DNA of 57,555 nucleotides from Ardenticatenia bacterium. GTDB lineage: Bacteria; Chloroflexota; Anaerolineae; Ardenticatenales; Ardenticatenaceae. Both the position numbers and the translations under genes were made by a program. Shown here one piece after another: positions 1 to 11,389 of this stretch. The DNA is taken from positions 1 through 57,555 of the forward strand of contig JAUZRY010000104.1 in assembly GCA_030949995.1 (NCBI GenBank). Reading direction: 5' to 3'. Every line of letters starts with the position of its first letter. Position 1 is the first letter of the stretch. Below the pieces are notes generated by a model. It saw nothing but the letters and a program-made list of their open reading frames with translations. It searched no databases and was not told where the DNA came from.

Positions 1-1
1 G

Positions 2-349
2 CTCTGCCCGCCGGCCATCAGTACTGACCACGAGATCATCAACGTGGACGGCGATCGGGCGGCCTCGGCCGTGGCCGCCGCGCTCGGAGCTGACACCCTA
101 GTCCTGCTCACCGGCGCGCCCGGCCTGCTGCGCCGGCCCGATGATCCCGCCAGCGTGATTCCCCGTCTTCACCGCCAGGAGATCGAAGACGCCATTGAGC
201 AGTACGCCCGGGGCAGGATGCGCCTCAAGCTAGTAGCCGCCCGCGAGGCTCTCAACGGCGGCGTGTCCCGGGTCATCATCGGGCCCAGCGCGGCCGAAGC
301 GCCCGTGCGCGCTGCCCTGAACGGCCGGGGCACCACGATCACGCCGTAA
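2..349 (+). CDS. lysZ: [LysW]-aminoadipate/acetylglutamate kinase, C-terminal part
   Basis: Amino acid kinase of the ArgB/LysZ type, cut by the window's left edge; about 115 residues remain. It would phosphorylate the side-chain carboxylate of LysW-bound aminoadipate (or acetylglutamate in arginine synthesis). The stretch NVDGDRAASAVAAALGAD is the nucleotide-binding segment typical of this family, followed by LVLLTGAPGLLR and a GRMRLKLVAA segment near the C-terminus. The LysZ reading rather than ArgB comes from the next genes (lysJ, lysK, homocitrate synthase). The open frame runs off position 2, so the start is outside the window. It ends TAA at 349, about 100 bases before lysJ. Confidence 0.85.
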   Translation, partial: LCPPAISTDHEIINVDGDRAASAVAAALGADTLVLLTGAPGLLRRPDDPASVIPRLHRQEIEDAIEQYARGRMRLKLVAAREALNGGVSRVIIGPSAAEAPVRAALNGRGTTITP

Positions 350-453
350 CCTGATCCGTGTGCTCTCGGTGAGAAATCCAGAAAGGGAGCAGCGACCCAA
401 CCAACGCCCCCAGCCGGGCAAACTGCGCGAAGGGGACATCAGGGACGGTGAAC

Positions 454-1628
454 ATGGCTGACCAGGACCCATTGACCGTTGAGATCGGACACAGCGCCGG
501 TGTCTACACCTTGCGCGGCCTCACCATTGTGCGGGGCCAGGGCGGGCGCGTCTGGGATGACCGGGGACGCGCCTACATTGACTGCATCGCCGGGCACGGG
601 GCCGCGATTTTAGGCCACGCCCACCCGGCCGTGGCGCGGGCCCTGGCAGATCAGGCCGGGCGTTTGATAAGCTGTCCGGGCACGTTCGCCAACGACGTGC
701 GCGCGGCCTTGCTCGCCCGCTTGGCCCGTGTGACGGGGTTCCCCCGCTTCTTCCTCTGCAACAGCGGCGCCGAGGCGGTGGAGGCTGCCGCCAAATTTGC
801 CCGTCTCGCCACAGGACGCCCTGGGTTCGTGGCCGCGATGCGGGGTTTTCACGGGCGCACGGTGGGTGCCCTCAGCCTCACGTGGGAGCCTAAGTACCGC
901 CGCCCCTTCGAGCCCCTCATGCCCGAGGTCACCCACGTGCCCTTCAACGACTTGGAAGCTGCCGCCCACGCCGTCTCCGAGCAAACGGCGGCCATCATCG
1001 TGGAGCCGGTCCAAGGTGAGGGGGGGCGTGCGCCCGGCCTCCCCGAGCTATTTGGCCGGCCTGAGGGCCCTGTGTGAGGAACGGGGGGCGCTGCTCATCT
1101 TCGACGAGGTGCAAACGGGCTTCGGCCGCACCGGGCGCCTCTTCGCCTTTCAGCACTTCGGCGTGGTGCCCGACATGGTGGCTTTGGCTAAGGGGATGGC
1201 CGCCGGCGTGCCCGCCGGCGCCGTGGCCATTGGCCCCCGTGTGGGCACGCTGCCCTCCGGAAGCCACGGCTCCACGTTCGGCGGCAACCCGCTGGCCTGT
1301 GCGGCTGCCCTGGCCACGCTCGATGTGCTCGAACGGGAGGCACTGGCAGCCCGCGCCGAGCGCTTGGGCGCTTGGGCAATGGACCGGCTACGCCAGGCAC
1401 TGGCCGACGTGCCGGCTGTGCGCGAGGTGCGCGGCTTGGGCCTCATGATCGGCGTGGAGCTGCGGCGGCGGGTTACCCCCCTGCTGCGCGCGCTTCAGGA
1501 AGCCGGTGTCTTGGCCCTGCCCGCGGGGCCGACTGTGCTCCGACTGCTTCCCCCCCTTAACTATAGATGAAGCTGATTGGCACCATGCTGTGGAAGCCGT
1601 TGTCGAACACATTCACCAGGTGAATTGA
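454..1628 (+). CDS. lysJ: [LysW]-aminoadipate semialdehyde aminotransferase, two frameshifts
   Basis: Class III PLP aminotransferase (ArgD/LysJ family) transferring an amino group to LysW-bound aminoadipate semialdehyde. The first frame runs from ATG 454 to VEPVQGEGG. The next frame continues VRPASPSYLAGL, LLIFDEVQTGFGRTG and the PLP-lysine motif ALAKGMAAG (Lys codon 1190-1192). A third frame supplies the expected tail TIDEADWHHAVEAVVE and stops at 1626-1628. The shifts fall in a run of seven G (1020-1026) and a run of seven C (1550-1556). Removing one base from each restores a continuous protein of about 390 residues, the normal length. GTG 448 is an alternative start. Sequencing error is the simplest explanation. 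Confidence 0.85.
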
Positions 1629-1644
1629 GCCGGGGAGGAACTCC

Positions 1645-3956
<2,312 letters not shown>

Positions 3957-3961
3957 GCCGC

Positions 3962-4004
3962 GGACGGCACGGCGGGCGTGACCCTGGTTCCCGCCGTGCC
4001 GTCC
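3962..4004 (+). terminator. Perfect hairpin at the end of the lysine operon
   Basis: A 15-base arm (3962-3976) and its exact complement (3990-4004) enclose a 13-base loop, six bases after the homocitrate synthase stop. No T-tract follows, so it may be an mRNA 3' stabiliser or a factor-assisted terminator rather than a classical intrinsic one. Confidence 0.6.
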
Positions 4005-4099
4005 AACGGCCAAGCCTGGCTCCAAGGCCGGGAACACGCTGCCCACTTCTACCCGCCGGCATCGCTTCCGCCTTGTCGGCGTGGACTTGGCGGCCGTGG

Positions 4100-4497
4100 A
4101 CGGATCAGTGTCTCCCTTGCTCCTGGCCGGGCCTGGCCCCTTGTGGTGACATCTCCGGCAGCAAGGGGCTCCGTCCCTGCACTCTCAAAACCAACCATCG
4201 CGCCGTCAGGCTTTCCTCCAGGCCGTTGTTGCCGTCCGTCACCCCGCGCTGACTGTGCCTTTGGCGCCTTCTATCGCTGAGGAAAGCCTCCAACTCGGCC
4301 CTATGCAGGCCCTCTTCCACCTCACCACTGCTCACAAGATCGCCTGCACCGTCTACTCGCTGTTCAACAAGCAAGTCCTCTACGGCGACATCGGCACCCG
4401 GCATTACGAGGGACAATGCCGTGAGAGGGAGCGCCGTGCCTTGCAGTGCAAGGCGGCCAAACTGGATTCGGGGTGGTCCCCGGGACCACCCCGCTAG
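4100..4497 (+). pseudogene. IS110-family transposase remnant, C-terminal portion
   Basis: Fragments of an IS110/IS116-type transposase C-terminus lie in different frames. Around 4121 one frame reads SWPGLAPCGDISGSKG, resembling the conserved segment (P/L)GLxPxxxxSGxK of this family. From about 4216 another frame reads QAVVAVRHPALTV and then LTTAHKIACTVYSLFNKQ, YGDIG and RERERRALQCKAAKL. That is the typical end of these enzymes (ATAHKIARTVYxLLK...YxDIG...RxLxRKAAxLG). No N-terminal RuvC-like half, no intact frame and no clear element ends were found. It is a decayed, immobile copy. Family assignment is by motif recall only. Confidence 0.6.
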
Positions 4498-4678
4498 GTA
4501 GGCGAGTTCTCCGACCGACGATCTCTTCCTTTCGCCCGCTGAAGGCCTCTTGAGTGCAGAGAGCAGCCTATAGGGTCGGAAATGGGTCCGGCGTGGCGGC
4601 TGGGAAAAGGCCGCCGCGCGTCACCTGCTCTACATCGTTCTTGGCGGGGCTGTTTTCATTGGGAGCACATCCCGATGG

Positions 4679-6731
4679 TTACCGTATGACAACAAACGGG
4701 ACGAAGAGCGCATACGTGTAGGCCCGTATGTTGCTGGGCATGACTACCGTTGGCTCTTCGCGTGGAGGTGTGCGCCGAGGAGCGCTGTCGTCGACACGCA
4801 GAAGGATAGCAGCAGTCACATTGATTTCATCTTCTTGTGCTTCATGCGCTTGACTCTGTTGTCGGCGTCTTGTGGAGTCGCTTGACACTGTGTTGGTACT
4901 TGCCTGAACAGTATAGTAACCCTGTTGCACTGTCTCTTCAATTTGGAGGTTGACGAAAAACTGTCCTGTGCGGTTCGTCCGGACTGTTGTCAGTGGTGAG
5001 CCATTGACATCGACAGAGACGGGCGTTTCGGGTGGATAGTTGACGCCGGCCAAGGTGATGGTGCTTCCTGGTGCGGCCGTCGTATCTGAGAGCAGGAGTT
5101 GTGGCCCACCACCGCCACCGTCGAGCAGGTCAGTGACGGTCGCTGATTTCGGCGGAAGACCACTGGCCGATGCTGTCGCCGTGTTGACAATGGAATCCGT
5201 GTACACAATCGCATCGGAGTCTACGGTGACATCGAAGAAAATCTCGACAATACTTCCTGGTCCAAGGGTATCTACATAGCCGTAGATGGTGTTTCCTATC
5301 ATCTGTACTTGTGTGCATCCGTAACAGGCCAAGCTTCCCGCTATGTACGTCGTGTAGGCAGGTACTGTGTCAGTGATGTAGACATTATGTATTGGGAGGC
5401 TGCCGGTGTTTGTCACGACGATAGAGTACCCTAACTCCTCACCGCCAGCGACCATCGGCATCACGTTGACCTGTGTCCTGGCTGATTGACGCCTTTCGGC
5501 AGCGGGCACCATTAATGGATAGGACTCTTTCTCGATAGTGAAGGCCATTGGCATCGGCATGGTGGTTGGCGTGGCCGTCGGTCGGCGTGGTGGTTGGCGT
5601 GGCCGTTGGCGTGGTGGTTGGCGTGGCCGTTGGCGTGATGGTTGGCGTGGCCGTCGGCGTGATGGTTGGCGTGGCCGTCGGCGTGATGGTTGGCGTGGCC
5701 GTCGGCGTGGTGGTTGGCGTGGCCGTCGGCGTGATGGTTGGCGTGGCCGTCGGCGTCGGGGTGGTGGTGGTGCCAGGGAGACAGCCTGCGAAGGGAACGT
5801 GGTTGGATTGGCCTGCGCCGGTCAGGCTCTGAGCAATGAGGGTGCCCCAAATGACGCCCGATGGAAATGAAACGTCGGCCCAAGGTGCAAGAATTGTGCC
5901 TTCCACGCCGATATTTTGCAGAGTAAGTGTATTGGCCTGGTAGAAATTGAACAGAATATGGTCACGCTGGACTCCACCTCTCAGGGAAAATCCAAACCCA
6001 TCCATCTGGGCGTTCAAGCCATCCACGTTGATGAGCACGGTAGAAGAAGCAGGCGCATCAATGATCAGTGTGTGGGCACGGGCCAAATCAGCTCCTGCTA
6101 AACTGAATATATTGAGGTCCTCATCGCTTCCTGTCAGTGTGATTTGGGCACGTGGTTGGCCCCAATCTTGCACCGTCGTCGCGCCATTGGGTGGCAGTGC
6201 TGCCCAAGCCGTAGAGCGGCTGCGCAGCCAAGCTGCTTCGGCAGCGAAATCGATCGGTGTATCCTGCCGCACGGTGCCGCCGACGGAGACGCTGGTCAGT
6301 GTGATGGCGGTACCGTACACAATATTGCCGTTATCCACACTCCCCCCGTTAAAAACGAGCGTTTGACCAACGACAAGGTCGTCACGTGTGCCATTGGAGT
6401 TGGGCAACACGGCGCCCACTGAATATGCACTAAGTGATGCATGGCCGCCGACAGCCATGCGCCCTTCCGTATCGGAACTAGATTGTGTCACATCGCCGAA
6501 GATGAAAACGTTGAAGTCGCCGGCGAGACCTAAGGAGGAAAGAGCGGGACAGGCCACAGTAAGTGGAATGGGTACAGAAGGATCAGGATTCGCAGGGACG
6601 ACCAACATTTCCGAGGGGCTTTTATTGAACGATACGCTTGTCTGAGCGAAGATCCAACTCGCTGTTCCGAACATAACAGCCAGCGCCATATTGATACCAA
6701 CAATTATGAAAAACCATCGCTGCTTTTTCAT
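4679..6731 (-). CDS. Choice-of-anchor A surface protein with Thr-Pro repeat stalk and DUF11-like domain
   Basis: Secreted surface protein of about 680 residues. ATG 6731 starts a signal peptide (MKKQRW, hydrophobic core, cleavage near WIFAQ). Then comes a domain with FNVFIFGDVTQSSSDTEGR and GTILAPWADVSFPSG, characteristic of choice-of-anchor A proteins. Next is a low-complexity stalk of TPTATPTI/T octapeptides, then after a frame change a DUF11-like module (LGYSIVVTNTGSLPIHNVYI) and an IPT-like segment. No LPXTG or obvious membrane anchor is visible at the C-terminus. The frame break lies in the repeat block, where one unit has a duplicated 4-base TCGG (about 5577-5584); deleting it joins both halves. 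A longer upstream open frame exists, but the signal peptide fixes the start. Confidence 0.75.
5564..5762. repeat. 24-bp tandem repeat encoding a Thr-Pro stalk
   Basis: About eight head-to-tail copies of a 24-base unit, on the + strand GTG(A/G)TGGTTGGCGTGGC plus a variable CGTYGGC end. On the - strand they encode TPTATPTI or TPTATPTT. The unit is a multiple of three, so copy-number change keeps frame. One unit near 5577-5584 carries a 4-base insertion that does not. Confidence 0.85.
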
Positions 6732-6822
6732 AGGACGTATTCCCCATGCAATGTGGCTACTGCCCTCTAACGAGAGATTTGGTGTGTAGAAAGGGTAACC
6801 ATATCTGCCCACCCTACAAATA

Positions 6823-6851
6823 TTAATAACACACTTGCAGCGATAAGTCAA
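6823..6851 (-). promoter_or_regulatory. Probable sigma70 promoter of the choice-of-anchor protein gene
   Basis: On the minus strand TTGACT (6851-6846), a 17-base spacer and TATTAA (6828-6823) lie about 92 bases upstream of the ATG at 6731. Sequence match only. Confidence 0.45.
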
Positions 6852-7439
6852 AAAGTGGCAAACGGTGCTGCACGAGAGCATCTGGGGCGAGGGCGTTACT
6901 ACCGCCAAGCCTGATATCACGTTTTGGGGCCATCCCAGGGTTGTAGGTGCTCCGAGACCATCTCTTCCGGACAGCACTGTCTTCACAGTGGGCTATGAGC
7001 GGGGGAGTTTCCCATGCTGACCACTTCGCCTTTGGGGTAACCGAGAACTAAGCCAGGGCCAGTGTCTCGGTCCTAGGATCGTTAGGGGAGCTCTCTTTAC
7101 CAAAAACGACGTGCTCCCAGACCGCCATGGCTCGGTGTATCTCCAGAGCTTTAGAGGAGCCTAGCGTCTTCGCATCAAACGCCCGTTGAAGAGAGCATTG
7201 GGTGAAATGGGTGTGCGTCACATAGGACGGCTCGACCCCAGAAGTTTCGGCACGTCTGCTTCCTGGCCGTACGCACTGAGATTTGGCGTTGGCCTACCAA
7301 GCTCGCTCTTTTATTGGCGCAGGCGCGACCACATGCGTTTCTCCAAGCGGTCTAGGGGGTCCCAAAGAGGGCAGGATTCCACTTTCGGCTGGTGATCCGG
7401 CTGGCCCGCCCGGAGCCAGTTGCGCAGCGCCGTTTGCTC
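6852..7439. other. Intergenic stretch without a recognised gene
   Basis: Apart from short open frames that look like chance, this stretch upstream of the choice-of-anchor gene shows no recognisable coding signal, RNA gene or repeat on either strand. Confidence 0.5.
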
Positions 7440-7864
7440 TCAGCCAGGGTTGGCGATGAGCCCGGCGAATATGTGTGCAAAGGCACCAGCGTATGCCAAC
7501 GTGACGATAATGATCGAGGACATGAGAGCTGCGAGGGGAAGAGCCCACCAATCCCGGACGAGCAGATAGTCGAGGCCAACAACCGCGAGGAATCCCACAC
7601 CGGCTCCCACGAACCGCCGGCGACGAGTGCCCAAGGGCAACCAATACAGGCTGAGGAGGGTCAGCGTGTAGAAGGCCACGTTCCCCTTCTGCACTACGTT
7701 GTGTACATCACTTGGTGAAGGGAGATCTCATTCTGCTGGAGAGCCGTGGTCCATCCGGCAATGAAGCGGATCGTGTACCACCCCACCAATCCACCGAAGA
7801 GGATTCGCCCTATCCTGCCAACGGGTCCGGGCTTCTCCGGACGTGAAGCCTGTGCATTCTACAT
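7440..7864 (-). pseudogene. Small membrane protein gene broken by a stop and a frameshift
   Basis: Two minus-strand frames make one plausible integral membrane protein of about 140 residues. The first part, directly after ATG TAG at 7864-7859, reads NAQASRPEKPGPVGRIGRIL and continues through LFGGLVGWYTIRF to LHQVMYTT. The second part reads VVQKGNVAFYTLTLLSLYWL and ends after three hydrophobic segments at 7440. Codon 2 is TAG behind a good AGAGAGGTGAG ribosome site. The frames join if one AC of an ACAC repeat near 7708 is removed. Family not recognised. Either a dying gene or two sequence errors. Confidence 0.45.
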
Positions 7865-8622
7865 ATTTGGCTCACCTCTCTTACCTCAACAATTCTCACC
7901 ACGGCCTGAGAAGACGAGTCCGGGTATCCTCGGAGCACCAGCGGAGATAGTGATCGAAAATTTGGACAACATGGACAGCAGATTTGAGCGCTGGCAAAGG
8001 AACCGGTGGAGCTAGCTGTCTGGTCGGAGTACAGCCCAATGAGAGATCGAGCCACGTTATCTCCACCGGAGGACCACTGCACACCTTCCTGCCTGCACTA
8101 CATTGTACACCCGTTTGCCTTTGGTGGGCAAAGACTGTACGTCCATCGTGGCTTGTGCTCCCATGTCCGTTGCCTTCTGCTGGGCCAAGCTCCGCCCGGA
8201 CACTGGCGGAGAGATCAACGCCGCTGGTGTTCCCAGAGGAAGAAGGCACGTTGGACGTGGTTGACGTTGGCATTTTCCCTCATGGCGAGGAAGCGGGGCT
8301 TTTCCAATTCTCCACCAAAGCCCACCTATGGTACAATGAGGCACACTTACCAACAATACTGCTGTATCTGGCCGCAGCTTTCTTTGAGGTGGTGTGGCTC
8401 AGGGGAAGTTCTCGTGATAAGAATGCGAACTATATAGATGGCTATCCACAGACACGCTTGCGCATCACTCCAGCGTGACTGGAAAGGGCACACAACAAGT
8501 CACGCTGTCTCCAAGGCCGACACCACCCGGCGCAGCACATGGCGCGTCCACCTGCCAATACCTGGTGCGTTCAGAGGATGTCAAGGTAGCTTTGACAGCA
8601 CTTTGTCAAGTGGAGCTGGCAG
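7865..8622. other. Gene-poor stretch with one protein-like fragment
   Basis: No intact gene is convincing here. On the + strand from about 8228 to 8478 one frame looks protein-like (LDVVDVGIFPHGEEAG, then AHLPTILLYLAAAFFEVVW) and ends TGA at 8476-8478, but it has no start, no ribosome site and no upstream continuation in any single frame. It may be the 3' end of a decayed gene or transposase; the family is not recognised. Confidence 0.35.
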
Positions 8623-10763
8623 ATGATCAGAAGATCGCTCTCCATCAAGTGGTCAAGTGTACTGGGGCAGGCGAAACAAGGCCGCCTAGCTTGTTCGTCC
8701 CCGGGAAGTCGGGAGCGGCCGCACACGGGATATCCCGCGTCCTCCTCGTGCCAACGGCACCTGTGGGCCTTTGTCTGGGCCCTGTTGCTCCTGATCGGCT
8801 GTCAGGCCACCCCGCGAGCTTCGGCCGTGCCCACCACACCCACGATGTTCAGCCCGTCCCCGCGGCGGAGCTCTCCGCGTCTCCCACCACAGGAGAGCCA
8901 CCTGCACCCTCCCCGGGGCGCTTCTTCAGCCCAACGAGCCCTTTCAACTCACCCATTGGTCCCCACCCTCCCTTGGACCCACGCTCGGAGGAGTTGGTGC
9001 GTGTGTTCGCAGACGCGGCCCTCCACGAGGGGTTCAGCGTGAGTGTGCGCAGTTACGCCGTGCCCGTCTACTTCGCTGATAAGGAGACGCCTGTCTACGA
9101 CGTGCGCTTGACGGCCGACTGGGCACCCTGGCAGCTTTTCGGGCCGGTTCCCATTCCTGACGGCGCTCTTCCAGATCCTCAGGACGACGGTCACATGGTG
9201 ATTGTAGACCGGCAGGGAGGGTGTACCTATGAGTTCTGGCAAGCCCGCCGTGTGGGCAAACGCTGGGCGGCCAGTTGGGCAAACGCTATCAGCCTGGAGA
9301 GTGACGGCTTCTATCCCCGTGGTGGGGGCGCTCGTGCTGGAGGCAGCGCGCTCTTGGCCGGGCTGGTGTGGCCGGATGCGTTGGAAGCGGGCCGCATCGA
9401 TCACGCACTGGCTTTTGCCTATGGCCTGACGCGGGCCGGTGGCCCGGTGCCGCCGGCCACCGCGTCCGATGGCTGGTCAGATGATCCCAGGGCCCTGCCC
9501 TTGGGAGCCCGTTTACAGCTCGATCCCGCTTTCAACATCTCGACGTTACCAGCCTGGCAGCAGCCCATTGCACGGGCTCTTCAGGAATACGGTATGTACC
9601 TGGTGGACACCACCGGAGGAGATGTGAGCCTTTTCGCCGTCCACCCGTACAGCTTTGACAGCGAGGACCCCTACGACCGGCTCATCCCTCCCGAGGCGTG
9701 GTTTGGGGACACGCCCGGCGCCCAAGAGTGGGCCCGACTGGATATTCCTCCTGAGCGGTTTCGCGTGCTTCGCATGCCCGCCCAACGTCCGAACCCGGAG
9801 ACTCTCTCCCCACCCGCCTGTGGTCGCACAGCAGGGGAGTGGATGCGCGGCGTGTGGGATGTGGCTGTTGATGGGTCCTACCTCTTCCTGGCAGCCGGCG
9901 TGGACGGATTGCTTGTGGTCGATGCTGCTCGCCCGGATGCCCTCTCCCTCGTTGCAGCCTTTCCCGGGGACGAGGATGAGGAGATGGAACCCGCCATCTC
10001 CGTGGCCGTGGCCGATGGGCGTGCCTACGTGGGCACTGACGGCTCCGGGCTGTGGACGGTAGATGTGAGCACGCCTGATGCTCCGCGCTTGGCAGGACGC
10101 TTTGGGGAGGAGGAAGAACTCGCCGTTCTCGGGCTTCTGGCTGACGGCCCGTTTCTGTACGTGGCGGCTGAACAGGCCCTCTACACGCTCGAACGCACCC
10201 CCACCGGTGTCCCGCGGCCAGTAGGAGCCCTAGAAGCTCCTGAGGTGCTGGATGCCCCCCGTCACATGGCCCGGCTGGGCGCTTATCTCCTGGTGGCTGA
10301 TCCGGCCTTGGGGTTAACGGCCATCGATGTTTCCACTCCCCAACGCCCTCTCGTTGCCGGTCAATGGGAAGCTTTTGTGGAAGGAGTCACCGTGCTGGAA
10401 GATCGCGTCTACGTCACCGAACACGCGCTTGGGCTGACATCGTTGGACGCTCAGCTCCCTGGCGACTTTCAAATCATCGGCGCCCAAGCGTTGCCCGATC
10501 TGGGCTTCGGGCTGACCGCACGAGATGGGATTGTCTATGTGGCCAACGGTTTGGCCGGACTCCACGTGGCGGCGATTCCTCCCTCAGGACAACCCGCCCT
10601 GCGGGCAACGCTGGACCTCGGCGAAGGATATGCCCGGGACGTGGCCCTCGACGCGCGCGGATATGTGTACGTTGCCATGCAAGATGGTGGCTTAGCCGCT
10701 GTGGACGTGACTATTCCGTCCACGCCGCGTGTGGTGGACCACTTTATGCCGGAGGTGCCGTAG
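8623..10763 (+). CDS. LVIVD-repeat beta-propeller lipoprotein, probable N-terminal frameshift
   Basis: Secreted protein of about 700 residues. The N-terminal part in one frame contains WAFVWALLLLIGC, a lipoprotein signal with lipobox LLIGC. A second frame, from roughly 8845 on, carries the rest: a Pro/Ser-rich linker, a domain with VFADAALHEGFSVSVRSYAV, then a propeller made of repeats such as YLFLAAGVDGLLVVDAARPD, AYVGTDGSGLWTVDVSTPDA and YLLVADPALGLTAIDVSTP. These match the LVIVD pattern. The frames join with a one-base change near 8843-8860. The start is uncertain: ATG 8623 is the first in the signal-peptide frame, while the propeller frame is open from 8475. It lies 3 bases before the next gene, hence co-transcribed. 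Ligand unknown. Confidence 0.65.
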
Positions 10764-10766
10764 CAC

Positions 10767-11372
10767 ATGTGGGCTAACGCGATTACGTTGAGCCGTCTAG
10801 GCGTGTTGGGGGGCTGTGTGCTGCTGCTCTACACACCAGGTGTGTTTCCCAAAGTGGCAGCGTTCGCGTTGATCCTCTTGCTCATCGGGCTTGACGGCGT
10901 GGACGGGTGGGTAGCCCGTCGGCGGGGCGAAGTGAGCGACCTTGGGGCCGTCATGGACATCGCCATTGACCGTGTCGTCGAGAACGTCTTCTGGATCGTG
11001 TACGCCGATCTCAACCTGGTTCCCGTAGCCGTTCCCCTGCTTGTCATCAGCCGTGGCATCGTGACCGATGCGATCCGAGCTTACGCGCTGGCCAAGGGGG
11101 AAACGGCCTTCGCCATGATGCGCACGCCGTGGGCCCGGTGGTTGGTGAGCGGCCGGCCCATGCGGGCGTTCTACGGCCTGTTGAAGGCCTTTGTCTTCGC
11201 GGCTTTGGCATTGCTGATGGCCTTGGAGACGTGGACGCCGGAAGCAGCGTGGCTGTCCCCACTCCGCCTGGGGCTCGGGAGCTTAGTAGTGCTCACAGTG
11301 GTGGTTACATTTGTGCGCGGTGCGCCGGTCGTGTACGAAAGCCGTCGTTTCTTCTTCGGCGAGCCGATGTGA
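10767..11372 (+). CDS. CDP-alcohol phosphatidyltransferase family membrane protein
   Basis: Integral membrane enzyme of 201 residues that joins a CDP-activated lipid or polyol to an alcohol. The whole family signature is present between residues 42 and 70: DGVDGWVARRRGEVSDLGAV followed by MDIAIDR, i.e. DxxDGxxARx8GxxxDxxxD with all four aspartates. About five hydrophobic segments surround it. The specific substrate cannot be read from sequence: phosphatidylglycerophosphate synthase, phosphatidylinositol-type synthase and archaetidyl-type enzymes share this motif. It starts 3 bases after the beta-propeller gene, and ends convergent with the glycosyltransferase gene on the other strand. Confidence 0.8.
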   Translation: MWANAITLSRLGVLGGCVLLLYTPGVFPKVAAFALILLLIGLDGVDGWVARRRGEVSDLGAVMDIAIDRVVENVFWIVYADLNLVPVAVPLLVISRGIVTDAIRAYALAKGETAFAMMRTPWARWLVSGRPMRAFYGLLKAFVFAALALLMALETWTPEAAWLSPLRLGLGSLVVLTVVVTFVRGAPVVYESRRFFFGEPM

Positions 11373-11389
11373 TTCCCCTTCGTTCCCCC

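Noticed and set aside
1020-1026. Programmed ribosomal frameshift site in lysJ
   Set aside because: A second similar lesion in the same gene and many others in the window make sequence error the simpler reading; no stimulatory structure is evident.
5564-5762. Possible CRISPR array
   Set aside because: Units abut with no spacers and encode a Thr-Pro stalk; it is a protein-coding tandem repeat.
5538-5870. Arg/Gly/Trp-rich and Val/Gly-rich frames across the 24-bp repeats
   Set aside because: Artefacts of the repeat unit read on the other strand.
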